Below are positions 27,176 to 35,375 of a stretch of 64,000 nucleotides of DNA, piece by piece. The notes below the pieces were generated by a model that was not told the origin of the DNA, searched no databases, and saw nothing but the letters and a program-made list of their open reading frames with translations. Each line of letters starts with the position of its first letter. The first letter of the stretch is position 1. The DNA lies in the NCBI RefSeq assembly GCF_018271995.1, contig NZ_JAGUCO010000003.1, positions 248,001 to 312,000 of the forward strand. The letters run 5' to 3'. The DNA comes from Carboxylicivirga linearis. Lineage in GTDB: Bacteria > Bacteroidota > Bacteroidia > Bacteroidales > Marinilabiliaceae. Made by a program: the position numbers and the translations under genes.

Positions 27176-29455
27176 ATGCTTAAGAACTATTGTGTGCTGT
27201 TCTTACTGATTAGCACTTTGTTTGCTTGTTCTGATGAGGATAAAAATACATTGATGATTGTTCCACTCCCTCAGTATGTGGAAGAACTTCCCGGGCAGTT
27301 TGAAATTACCAAAAAAACTCAATTGTTTGTTCATGATCAAATAGTGAAATACATTGCCCAAACGCTATCCGATAAAATAGAAAGTACTTCCCATTTTAAA
27401 TTGTCATTCTCAGAGCTGTATCCAGAGAATAATTATGTGACTTTCCTTGTTGACACAACGCTTCAATTAACAGATGAAGGCTATGTGCTGGAGGTTAGTG
27501 AGTCGGGAGTTGAGATAAAGGGTAAAGATATGGCAGGTGTTTTTTATGGGCTTCAAACATTATTGCAATTGCTGCCAACTGAGGTTGAAAGCCCGAAATT
27601 TGTTCAACGCATGAAGTGGGTTGTTCCTTTTGTGAAGATAAAAGATGAACCACGTTTTAAATGGCGAGGCATGCATTTGGATGTGTGTCGTCATTTTGTG
27701 CCGGTGGAAAATATAAAAAAGCATTTGGATATGATGGCCATGGTGAAGTTAAATACCTTCCATTGGCACCTGACTGAAGATCAGGGGTGGAGAATTGAAA
27801 TCAAACAATATCCTAAACTGACTGAAATTGGTTCCAGAAGAATAGAAGGCGATGGATCAGAATATGGAGGTTTTTATACGCAGGAGCAAATTAAAGAGAT
27901 TGTTGCATATGCAACGGAACGAAATATTACAGTAGTTCCTGAAATAGAATTGCCAGGTCATGCTTTGGCGGCATTAGCTGCGTATCCTGAATATTCTTGT
28001 ACGGGTGGCCCATTTAAAGTGCGCAATACATGGGGTGTTGAATCAAATGTATACTGTGCAGGTAAGGAAGCAACTTTTACTTTTCTCGAAAATATTATTG
28101 AAGAAGTAGTAGAATTGTTTCCATCGCCTTATTTTCATATTGGGGGTGATGAATGTCCCAAAGATCGTTGGAAAGAATGCTCTTTATGTCAGAAAAGAAT
28201 AAAGGATGAAGGTTTAAAAGATGAGCATGAGTTGCAAAGTTACTTTGTAAAGCGTATTGAAAAGGTGCTGTTAAAGCATGGTAAGAAGATGATTGGCTGG
28301 GATGAGATTCTCGAGGGAGGGTTGGCCGAATCAGCAGCAGTAATGTCGTGGCGTGGAGAAGAAGGAGGAATAGAAGCAGCCAATCAGGGGCATGATGTGG
28401 TGATGACTCCGGGTAATTGGTGTTACCTAGATCATTATCAAGGTGATCATCGGGTAGAGCCGGTGGCTATTGGTGGCTATACTCCTTTGGAAGAAGTGTA
28501 TAGTTATGATCCGGTTCCGGATCATTTGAGGGAAGATAAAAAACATCATATTTTAGGAACTCAAGGTAATGTATGGACTGAATATATGTATACTCCCGAG
28601 TTGGTTGAGTATCGTGTTTATCCGCGTATTTTGGCTTTAGCAGAAGTAAACTGGACAGCTAAAGAGCAGCGCGATTATGATAGTTTTATTTATAGATTGG
28701 ATAACCTGCATCGAAGAATGGATATGCACAATGTTAATTACCACATTCCATTGCCGGAAGGTCCGGTTGATAAAATGGTATTTGTTGATAATATCAGAAT
28801 AGAATTTTCGAATACCTGGAACTTAAGAATGTATTACACAACAGATGGTTCCAAGCCCACAGAAGCTTCTAACTTATATCAAAAGCCTTTGATTTTTGCA
28901 ACTAATAAAACCATTAAAATTGCAACCGTGCTGAATACAGGAAAGCTGAGTCCTGCTAGAACCATTCGCCTGGTAAAGTCAGAGTATATTGATGCAGCTA
29001 AATCAGAGACTACAAAACCTGGTTTGGTTGAAAATTACACAGTTGGACATTTCAAATCATCAGAAGAACTGGATAGTATCAGTGATTGGACAGAAAGAAT
29101 TAATCCAATGAAGCCTATAAAAGGTATGAAACGGGATGGGCATGAAGGTGAATCGGCATCAGTGTTTACTGGTTATCTGGAAGTGCCTGAAGACGGTATT
29201 TATGAGTTTTCAACTAATTTGGATCAGTTTTATATTACTAATCAACTGTTGATTGATAATAATGGGGAGGTCAAACGATTTTCACGTAACAATTCAACCA
29301 TTGCCTTACGAAAAGGAAAGCACCCTGTAAAGTTGGTTTATATCAAAACAATAAAAGGAGGTTGGCCGCAAGCGTGGAATGGGCCACAAGTTCAATTCCG
29401 ACTTTGGGGAGATGATGAATTTACCACCACATCAGAGGAAATGTATAGTCATTAA
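27176..29455 (+). CDS. GH20 beta-N-acetylhexosaminidase lipoprotein
   Basis: A 759-residue exo-glycosidase that removes terminal N-acetylglucosamine or N-acetylgalactosamine from glycans or chitin oligosaccharides. The lipobox ends at Cys18 (STLFAC), so it is membrane anchored. In order: a GH20b domain (about 25-155); the catalytic TIM barrel (about 158-510) with RGMHLDVCRHF, HWHLTEDQGWRIE and the Asp-Glu catalytic pair D325-E326 in HIGGDECPKDRW; a short domain with YYTTDGSKPT (about 555-600); and a C-terminal PA14-like region (about 640-750) with GYLEVPEDGIYEF and LIDNNGEV. The extra C-terminal domain suggests carbohydrate binding. No SusC/SusD pair is nearby, so it is not in a classical polysaccharide locus. 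Confidence 0.92.
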   Translation: MLKNYCVLFLLISTLFACSDEDKNTLMIVPLPQYVEELPGQFEITKKTQLFVHDQIVKYIAQTLSDKIESTSHFKLSFSELYPENNYVTFLVDTTLQLTDEGYVLEVSESGVEIKGKDMAGVFYGLQTLLQLLPTEVESPKFVQRMKWVVPFVKIKDEPRFKWRGMHLDVCRHFVPVENIKKHLDMMAMVKLNTFHWHLTEDQGWRIEIKQYPKLTEIGSRRIEGDGSEYGGFYTQEQIKEIVAYATERNITVVPEIELPGHALAALAAYPEYSCTGGPFKVRNTWGVESNVYCAGKEATFTFLENIIEEVVELFPSPYFHIGGDECPKDRWKECSLCQKRIKDEGLKDEHELQSYFVKRIEKVLLKHGKKMIGWDEILEGGLAESAAVMSWRGEEGGIEAANQGHDVVMTPGNWCYLDHYQGDHRVEPVAIGGYTPLEEVYSYDPVPDHLREDKKHHILGTQGNVWTEYMYTPELVEYRVYPRILALAEVNWTAKEQRDYDSFIYRLDNLHRRMDMHNVNYHIPLPEGPVDKMVFVDNIRIEFSNTWNLRMYYTTDGSKPTEASNLYQKPLIFATNKTIKIATVLNTGKLSPARTIRLVKSEYIDAAKSETTKPGLVENYTVGHFKSSEELDSISDWTERINPMKPIKGMKRDGHEGESASVFTGYLEVPEDGIYEFSTNLDQFYITNQLLIDNNGEVKRFSRNNSTIALRKGKHPVKLVYIKTIKGGWPQAWNGPQVQFRLWGDDEFTTTSEEMYSH

Positions 29456-29740
29456 TTATGCTGATAACCTAATAAGTAGGACGAATGCTAAGAAAATACC
29501 AATTGAAATAATTAGGATGATTAATTGTTTAAATAACACTCTTCTATTATTCCTTTTAGTATCTAGTATAATTTTATCAAGGACTAGTTTATTTGCTTTT
29601 GCTACTGGTTTATTGGGAGGAACGAATTTGCTCGCTTTTTTTATAACTCTAAAGTGTTTGTCTTTAATGTTATCTCGTAGTCGCCTATTATTGCGGCTTG
29701 TGTTCATTGAATCTTTAACAAAACCAGCTCCACCTGTCAT
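29456..29740 (-). CDS. Small basic single-helix membrane protein, hypothetical
   Basis: A 94-residue protein. The N-terminal 65 residues are strongly basic (RNNRRLRDNIKDKHFR). The C-terminus is one hydrophobic helix (about 70-90, LFKQLIILIISIGIFLAFVLLI) followed by a short tail. The layout, a basic cytoplasmic domain and C-terminal anchor, resembles small conserved proteins seen in Bacteroidota, but I cannot name a family. Its stop codon directly abuts the GH20 stop on the other strand. The competing plus-strand frame here starts inside the GH20 gene and is less convincing. No function is known. Confidence 0.55.
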   Translation of the reverse strand: MTGGAGFVKDSMNTSRNNRRLRDNIKDKHFRVIKKASKFVPPNKPVAKANKLVLDKIILDTKRNNRRVLFKQLIILIISIGIFLAFVLLIRLSA

Positions 29741-29872
29741 GAATAGTATACTTTAAAAATGAGGTCATTAAATTTAATAAATAAATCTTTGTGATAATTA
29801 ATTGTATTCTTAATTAATAGTATTGATGAAAATGGTTGTTCGTAAATACAATGTAAAAAGGCGATGATACCA

Positions 29873-29955
29873 GAGTCCCGCAGGGACGTTTGTAGCAGCA
29901 TAGTACGTAAGTGCTGTGTTAAAAGTCAAAATGTATTAGAGTCCCAAAGGGACGA
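29873..29955 (+). repeat. Palindrome-bounded intergenic element, copy A
   Basis: The element is bounded by GTCCCGCAGGGAC (29875-29887) and GTCCCAAAGGGAC (29941-29953). Between them is a conserved core containing CAGCATAGTACGTAAGTGCTG, which itself can fold (CAGCA/TGCTG). The first 50 bp are identical to copy B. It lies between the small membrane protein gene and the 3' end of the mutS-like gene. Confidence 0.85.
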
Positions 29956-29965
29956 CTATGTTCGC

Positions 29966-31570
29966 TTATAAATCACTCATCATCTTGACCTGTCTCATGT
30001 CTGCATCTCGCGAAATGGCAATAGCATCCTCAATAATCGATTTGGGATAATCGTTCATCTCCAATATTCGAATGGCATTTCTGTTCTTCAATGGGCCTTT
30101 CTTGAGTTGATAATCAAAATCAATAGAACTATTGTCAACCGTTTCGCAGAAATGATATAATTCATATTCGTCTTTGAGTAGTTCTGCCAATTCAATATCA
30201 TGGGTTGAAACAAATACCAGGTTGTTGTTTTTTGCCAGATATGATAGCACGGCTTTACCCGATGCAATGCGCTCAATTGTATTGGTACCCTTAAAAATTT
30301 CATCTAACAGAAAAAGATTATACCTCTCAGTACTTTTCTTAATCATCGAATGGATGGTTTGTACTTCTTCAAGATAATAGCTTTTGCTGTTTAGTAAATC
30401 GTCGCTGATGCGAATAGCCGATTCAATCGCGAAGTATGAAAAACTTGCTTCTTTGGCAAAACAGGTATTAATGGTTAACCCGGTTAGAATATTAATTCCA
30501 ACGGTTCGGATAAAAGTAGTTTTGCCTGACATATTAGAACCTGTTAGTAATATTGATCTACCATGAGTCGAAAGGTTATTGGGAATGCAATCCGGTATTA
30601 GAGGATGATACATTTCCTGTGCTTCAATTTCAGCTTCTGTTGTTATCTGAGGTTGGCAATACGAATAAAGACCATGGCGAAGAGAAGCTATAGATAGTAA
30701 AGCATCGGTTTTTCCAACAAAGTCAAATATCTTTTCAATTTCCCTGCCCTTTGATCTAAGTTGTTTTGATACACTAAAAAGAATGATGGGTTCCAACAGA
30801 AAAAGGATTTTATAAAGCTCTATAATAAACCAGAATAATGCCTGAAACTCACCTTGAACTTTAGCTTCCAATTGAAATAGTAACATCTTATTTTTGATGC
30901 TGTCAATAACTTTGGTTGATTGTAAGAGTTCTTTGTTAATTGCTTTTAAGGCGTGATATTTATACAAGTGTTTGGCAATTTCTTTCAATTTTATCAATTG
31001 TGGGATAGATGCTGAATAATGGATTAGATTCTTCTTGTTCCAATAATGTACTATTAGATTGAAAACAATCAATCCCATAAGTACAAAAAGAAATTGCGGT
31101 ATATACGGAAACAAAATCAGGCTGGCAATGACTAGCAATGGAGAATAGCGAGCCAGTTTAAACCAAGTGGGTGCCTCAGGCTGCTTTTCCTGAAACAGCG
31201 AAGCAATATAATAGCCGTCATCATGCTTTAGTTTGCTTAGCAGGTATTGAATTTCAAATATCGAATGATCATTTATTAACTGAGAAATGATTTTTTCATC
31301 TTGTTCAAAATTATGTGATGACTGTGTGTTTCTTAGTTGATTATATAAGTATTGCTGACCGGGTTTGGAATGAGTTCGATCTAGGAACATGAAAAGTTCT
31401 TCAAAATCCAGATCGGCACATGTACGATCAGAAATGACAGTAGTAGCTGAATTCCTCTTTTTATTTTTGAAATATAATTTGATCAGATCAAAATTGTATT
31501 CTTCTTTTTTGAAGTCGCCAAATGAACTCTTGAGCTGTTCGATTTTTTTCTTGCGGTATTGAAAAATCAT
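29966..31570 (-). CDS. Membrane-anchored MutS-related ATPase
   Basis: A 534-residue protein whose C-terminal part is a MutS-type ABC ATPase: Walker A GSNMSGKTT at about 344-352, Walker B/signature region LFLLDEIFKGTNTIERIASG, and H-loop FVSTHDIEL. It lacks the mismatch-recognition domains of MutS1. Two hydrophobic stretches, about 143-160 and 161-177, predict membrane insertion, as in a Bacteroidota-specific group of MutS-like proteins. The role is unknown; mismatch repair is unlikely without domain I. It is flanked on both sides by direct copies of the palindromic element (copies A and B). Confidence 0.82.
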   Translation of the reverse strand: MIFQYRKKKIEQLKSSFGDFKKEEYNFDLIKLYFKNKKRNSATTVISDRTCADLDFEELFMFLDRTHSKPGQQYLYNQLRNTQSSHNFEQDEKIISQLINDHSIFEIQYLLSKLKHDDGYYIASLFQEKQPEAPTWFKLARYSPLLVIASLILFPYIPQFLFVLMGLIVFNLIVHYWNKKNLIHYSASIPQLIKLKEIAKHLYKYHALKAINKELLQSTKVIDSIKNKMLLFQLEAKVQGEFQALFWFIIELYKILFLLEPIILFSVSKQLRSKGREIEKIFDFVGKTDALLSIASLRHGLYSYCQPQITTEAEIEAQEMYHPLIPDCIPNNLSTHGRSILLTGSNMSGKTTFIRTVGINILTGLTINTCFAKEASFSYFAIESAIRISDDLLNSKSYYLEEVQTIHSMIKKSTERYNLFLLDEIFKGTNTIERIASGKAVLSYLAKNNNLVFVSTHDIELAELLKDEYELYHFCETVDNSSIDFDYQLKKGPLKNRNAIRILEMNDYPKSIIEDAIAISRDADMRQVKMMSDL

Positions 31571-31684
31571 AGGTAAAGGTTGAGATTCTACTCGTAAAAG
31601 TAAGTCTTAAATTTCTTAACACGAACCTTACCTTTTAGATTTCTCAATACAATTGAATGATTATTTGTTAATGATAAATTTATG

Positions 31685-31769
31685 CTAGTCCCGCAGGGAC
31701 GTTTGTAGCAGCATAGTACGTAAGTGCTGTGTTAAAAAGTCAATTCAATCTAAGTCCTGTAGGGACGAC
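31685..31769 (+). repeat. Palindrome-bounded intergenic element, copy B
   Basis: It starts with GTCCCGCAGGGAC (31688-31700) and ends with GTCCTGTAGGGAC (31754-31766). It has the same core and orientation as copy A. It lies between the start of the mutS-like gene and the FKBP gene. Confidence 0.85.
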
Positions 31770-31866
31770 TTTATCATTAAATCTCAATATCATTATCATA
31801 TGATTTTGATTGTAGTACTAAAAATGTAATTTCGTGGCTTGTTTATAAATCGATAAGACATTTTAA

Positions 31867-32451
31867 ATGGAAAAAGTAAGTTACGCCTTGGGAATGAGCC
31901 TGGCAAATAATCTAAGACAGTCGGGTATTGAGAGTTTAGACTTTGCTAAATTAGCAAGTGGGTTAGAGGCTGCCTTTGATGCTAAAGAAACAGAAATGAC
32001 AGCTGAAGAAGCTAACGAAATATTGCAGAAATTCTTTGGTGAGTTGCAACAAAAACAGCATGCTGCTACTATTCAAGCAGGTAAAGATTATTTAGCTGAG
32101 AATGCTAAAAAAGAAGGTGTTGTAACTCTTGAGAGTGGATTGCAATACGAAGTAATTAAAGAAGGTGACGGAGCAAAGCCATCAGCTACTGATCAGGTTG
32201 AGTGTCATTACCATGGTACTTTAATTGACGGAAGTATTTTTGATAGCTCAGTACAACGTGGCGAGCCTGCTACATTCCCTGTTAACGGTGTAATTCAAGG
32301 ATGGGTAGAAGCGCTTCAGTTGATGCCTGTAGGAAGTAAGTGGCGTTTGGTTGTGCCTTCTGATTTGGCTTACGGTGAGCGTGGTGCAGGTCAGGCTATC
32401 GGACCTCATACAACACTTATCTTCGAAGTTGAGCTTTTGGCAATTAAATAA
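31867..32451 (+). CDS. FKBP-type peptidyl-prolyl isomerase (cytoplasmic, FklB-like)
   Basis: A 194-residue FKBP22/FklB-type rotamase that speeds cis-trans proline isomerisation and assists folding. An N-terminal dimerisation domain (about 1-85, MEKVSYALGMSLANNLRQ) is joined to an FKBP domain (about 90-194). The FKBP domain contains SGLQYEVIKEGDG, HYHGTLIDGSIFDSS, VIQGWVEALQLMPVGSKW, YGERGAGQAIGPHTTLIFEVEL. No signal peptide is present, so it should be cytoplasmic. A related lipoprotein FKBP follows 69 bp downstream, pointing to a tandem duplication of the catalytic unit. Confidence 0.94.
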   Translation: MEKVSYALGMSLANNLRQSGIESLDFAKLASGLEAAFDAKETEMTAEEANEILQKFFGELQQKQHAATIQAGKDYLAENAKKEGVVTLESGLQYEVIKEGDGAKPSATDQVECHYHGTLIDGSIFDSSVQRGEPATFPVNGVIQGWVEALQLMPVGSKWRLVVPSDLAYGERGAGQAIGPHTTLIFEVELLAIK

Positions 32452-32520
32452 TTGAATAAGTAATAATCACCAACTGTTAACCAAGTTGGTAATAGTTTTT
32501 AATCAGTAAAAAGAAAAAGT

Positions 32521-33345
32521 ATGAAATTATCAAATCTACTTGTTGCAGCTCTTGCATTAGTGGTGGTGCTTTCATCATGTTCAAGAGTGCCACGCACGGG
32601 TAAAATGGATTTTAAAAATCAGACCGACAGTGTGAGTTATGCATTGGGTTTTGTTATGGCTAATAACATGAAGAAGGAATGGGAAAGACTTCCTTTTGAA
32701 ATGGATTCTTTGGCTTACATTGATATGGCAAAAGCTATATCGAAACGTAAGTTAGATGAGAATTTTAAAAATTACCAGGTAAAGCAGTTCGAAGACTTGA
32801 ACGAAGAAGCGTTTTTTAAAGGCTTCTTAAACCAAATGGCATATGGTAAATCTTATTTTACTGATATGAATGCCGATATAATTCTTCGCAAAGCTTATCA
32901 GGAGGTGAAGACGAAAAGAGATGAGGAACGTAAAGAAGAAGCTGCTAAAAACCTTGAAGAGGGTAAAAAGTTTCTGGAAGAAAATAAAAAGCGTTCTGAA
33001 GTAGTTGAAACTGAAAGCGGTTTGCAATACGAGATTATTCGTGAAGGTAATGGCCCTGTTGCTGAGAAAATGGATAAGGTAAGATGTACTTATCATGGGA
33101 CCTTGCTTGACGGAACGGTATTCGACAGCTCTATTGAGAAAGGAGATACAACTCAATTTAGAGTAATGGGTGTTATTAAAGGCTGGACCGAGGCACTGCA
33201 ATTGATGCCCGAAGGTTCGAAATGGCGACTGTATGTACCATCTGAATTAGCATACGGAGATAAAGGTTCCGGACAAAAAATCGGTCCGAACGAAACGCTT
33301 ATTTTCGATATCGACCTGGTTGAGGTTGAGAAAGAAAAGAAGTAA
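32521..33345 (+). CDS. FKBP-type peptidyl-prolyl isomerase lipoprotein
   Basis: A 274-residue FKBP with a lipoprotein signal (VVVLSSC, Cys20), so it works in the periplasm or outer membrane. The N-terminal domain (about 38-155) begins TDSVSYALGFVMANNMKKE, related to the neighbour's dimerisation domain but longer. A charged, coiled-coil-prone helix (about 130-165, EERKEEAAKNLEEGKKFLEE) leads into the FKBP domain (about 165-270, with TYHGTLLDGTVFDSS and IKGWTEALQLMPEGSKW). With the cytoplasmic FKBP upstream it forms a probable two-gene operon closed by a strong terminator. Confidence 0.94.
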   Translation: MKLSNLLVAALALVVVLSSCSRVPRTGKMDFKNQTDSVSYALGFVMANNMKKEWERLPFEMDSLAYIDMAKAISKRKLDENFKNYQVKQFEDLNEEAFFKGFLNQMAYGKSYFTDMNADIILRKAYQEVKTKRDEERKEEAAKNLEEGKKFLEENKKRSEVVETESGLQYEIIREGNGPVAEKMDKVRCTYHGTLLDGTVFDSSIEKGDTTQFRVMGVIKGWTEALQLMPEGSKWRLYVPSELAYGDKGSGQKIGPNETLIFDIDLVEVEKEKK

Positions 33346-33369
33346 AGTATTTTACAATATTGATATAGA

Positions 33370-33406
33370 GGCTGTCCCTTTTTTAGCATTCGGACAGCCT
33401 TTTTTA
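33370..33406 (+). terminator. Terminator of the FKBP pair
   Basis: The perfect stem GGCTGTCC / GGACAGCC with a 14-nt loop is followed by a T run on the plus strand. Confidence 0.88.
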
Positions 33407-33493
33407 TTTAGTTATACTTAGTGTTTTGTTAAATAATGTGTAGTTTAAAGGTGGTATTTACTTTTTAATAAAGAGCTAAAATCTACGGTTACT

Positions 33494-34225
33494 ATGAAAT
33501 ATCCCAAAGAACTCACAAAATCCATTGACATATCATCAATTACCACTAAAAAATCAAGTAAACCTACTCAGCCTATTGCAGTGTTGGTTCAGGAGGCCAG
33601 TAATCTGTATGAATGGTGCCTCGATGATCGGGAGCAACTTCAATCAGTAGGATTAACGAAAGAGAAGATAAATGATTTACTTCCGCGCATTGAGAACTGT
33701 AGAAAAATTCAGGCACTTTGGACAAAGCAGGTTCAGACAATTAAAGAATCAAGGTTAAAGTGGAGGGAAGAACTTCCAAAAGCAATGCATTTGCGTAAAG
33801 AAGTGTTGGCAACCATGCGTTTCGCCTTTCGGAATCATGGAGAGTTAATTAATCGCCTTCCGGTTACTACAAAGGGAAAAGGGTATGCCTTTCTGATTCA
33901 AGCATTGAATGATCTTGCTTTTCTTGCGAAGAACAATACATCACTTCTAATATCCATCAATTTTGATTTAGCATTGATTGATAAGCTGGAAGAGACTTCT
34001 GATATGCTGGCAGAGTTGTGGGCTATTGTTAAAGTAGAAGAGAATTCAAATAATGACTTTAAGTTATTAAGAAATCGTTCGTTTTGGCACCTTTATCAAT
34101 TGGTAACTGAAATACGAGAAGCAGGAAGATATGTATTCCGAAACAATCAAAGTCGCTATGTGGGTTATATAAGTCCGTTTTGGAAGCAAAAACGCAAGAA
34201 AAAGTCCAATAATTCCGCTTTGTAA
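33494..34225 (+). CDS. Hypothetical helical protein, unrecognised
   Basis: I do not recognise this 243-residue protein. It has no signal peptide or membrane helix and looks all-helical, with long amphipathic helices (about 75-110, IQALWTKQVQTIKESRLKW and following, and 130-180). The last 15 residues are strongly basic (WKQKRKKKSNN), which could contact nucleic acid. It is rich in Leu, Lys and Glu, with base composition like its neighbours. It lies alone between the FKBP terminator and the repeat block at 34.3 kb, so it may belong to a variable locus. Confidence 0.65.
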   Translation: MKYPKELTKSIDISSITTKKSSKPTQPIAVLVQEASNLYEWCLDDREQLQSVGLTKEKINDLLPRIENCRKIQALWTKQVQTIKESRLKWREELPKAMHLRKEVLATMRFAFRNHGELINRLPVTTKGKGYAFLIQALNDLAFLAKNNTSLLISINFDLALIDKLEETSDMLAELWAIVKVEENSNNDFKLLRNRSFWHLYQLVTEIREAGRYVFRNNQSRYVGYISPFWKQKRKKKSNNSAL

Positions 34226-34270
34226 TTAACGGCATACCAATTATTATTTATAGAAATGTATTTATTTATA

Positions 34271-34424
34271 TTGGCGAGCTAGTATTTTAATAGGGCGAGC
34301 CATTAATATTATTAAGCGAGCCGCTTCATTGCACAGGAGAGCTTGGCTCGCCTAAGTAAAGAAGCGGCTCGCCTTACTATAAAGGCAGCTCGCCAACCTA
34401 ATAATATGGCTCGCCAAGCTATAT
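34271..34424. repeat. GGCGAGCC inverted-repeat block
   Basis: Seven GCGAGC/GCTCGC cores occur within about 150 bp. Three lie in one orientation at 34273, 34294 and 34316, and four in the other at 34345, 34366, 34387 and 34408 (approximate starts). Several pair with longer arms: AGCGAGCCGCTTC (34315-34327) with GAAGCGGCTCGCC (34361-34373), and GGCGAGCCATTAATATTATT with TAATAATATGGCTCGCC. The arms nest, so the whole block could fold into one large branched hairpin. It is GC-richer than the surrounding AT-rich DNA. Confidence 0.85.
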
Positions 34425-34537
34425 TTATTACTTTCCTGTATTGAACTTCATCACTCCTCGTGAAAAATTGAATTTCTTAGCATAGTAATAAGAGTTATGA
34501 ACCCAAAATTTCACTTCGAACTCAGGTAAATAAATCC

Positions 34538-34624
34538 AAGTCCCGGTAGGGACATTTGTAACTGAATAGTACGAAAGTGCTGTGTGTTTTAAACGAAATG
34601 TATAAGAGTCCCGTCAGGGACGAC
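34538..34624 (+). repeat. Palindrome-bounded intergenic element, copy C
   Basis: It is bounded by GTCCCGGTAGGGAC (34540-34553) and GTCCCGTCAGGGAC (34608-34621), with a diverged core (TAGTACGAAAGTGCTGTG). It has the same orientation as copies A and B. Confidence 0.82.
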
Positions 34625-34712
34625 TGTGCAGACCGATGATTTTAGATAATTTAATAGATTATTTCAATCAAGCAGTAAATAAACTACTGACTATTAACTA
34701 CTGACTAATCAA

Positions 34713-35375
34713 CTATTTTACCGCTCTCAACATCTCGCGTTTTCCTTTGGGGCCGGGCAGTCGTTCAACAGTAAAGCCACATGCCTGCATGGTTCTTCGT
34801 ACCACTCCTTTGGCACAATAGGTTGTAAGAATACCGCCCTCATTCATGGCATCATAAATCTTTTGGAAGATATCGCGAGACCACATCTCAGGTTGCTTCT
34901 CCGGTGCAAAGGCATCGAAATAAACCAGATCATACATACGGTTAAAGCCTGTTGAAAGTAGATCGGTTTCCTCCTTCAGCAGTGTGAATTGTTGGTTGAT
35001 GCTAGTTTCTTTTTGCCATTCTGCCTGATGCATCTTTTCAAATAGTTGCTGTTCTTCGGCATTTTGGCAATAATTCAATTGTTGGGCAAGTGATATTTCA
35101 ATAGGATATTTTTCTAACGAATGATAAAAGACTGATTTTTTCCCTTGATGGATGGCTGTAAGTAATGCATTTAAACCGGTGCCAAAACCTATTTCCAGCA
35201 CTGATATTTGGGGTAGTGTACAGTATTGTAAGTTGGGTTCGATGAATACATGCATCGATTCGTTGATGGCTCCGTTTACCGAATGATAATGTTCCTCAAG
35301 CTCGGGCACATACAATGTGTGCGAACCATCGGCCGATACTTTCAACTCAATTTCTCTATTGCTATTTTTTATCAT
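34713..35375 (-). CDS. mnmD: tRNA 5-methylaminomethyl-2-thiouridine methyltransferase MnmD
   Basis: A 220-residue S-adenosylmethionine methyltransferase completing the wobble-uridine modification mnm5s2U34 of tRNA, equivalent to the methylase half of MnmC. Signatures include HTLYVPELEEHYHSVNGAINES, EIGFGTGLNALLTA (SAM motif I), DLVYFDAFAPEKQPEMW and GGILTTYCAKGVVRRTMQACGF. The oxidase half of MnmC is absent, as in other stand-alone MnmD proteins. Its start overlaps the end of the MATE gene by 14 bp in another frame, so the two are probably translated from one message. Confidence 0.92.
   Translation of the reverse strand: MIKNSNREIELKVSADGSHTLYVPELEEHYHSVNGAINESMHVFIEPNLQYCTLPQISVLEIGFGTGLNALLTAIHQGKKSVFYHSLEKYPIEISLAQQLNYCQNAEEQQLFEKMHQAEWQKETSINQQFTLLKEETDLLSTGFNRMYDLVYFDAFAPEKQPEMWSRDIFQKIYDAMNEGGILTTYCAKGVVRRTMQACGFTVERLPGPKGKREMLRAVK

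Larger units (their letters stand above)
34226..34712. other. Gene-free region holding two kinds of repeats
   Basis: This 487-bp stretch has no credible ORF. Its left part holds the GGCGAGCC inverted-repeat block and its right part holds copy C of the palindromic element. The sequence between them (34425-34537) shows nothing recognisable. Confidence 0.7.

Noticed and set aside
29379-29756. Plus-strand ORF beginning inside the GH20 gene and running over the small membrane protein
   Set aside because: It starts within another gene in a different frame, and the opposite-strand reading has a more plausible basic N-terminus and membrane anchor.
34271-34424. GGCGAGCC block as a factor-independent terminator of the upstream gene
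   Set aside because: The hairpins are multiple and are not followed by a T run; a single-purpose terminator would not need seven nested arms.
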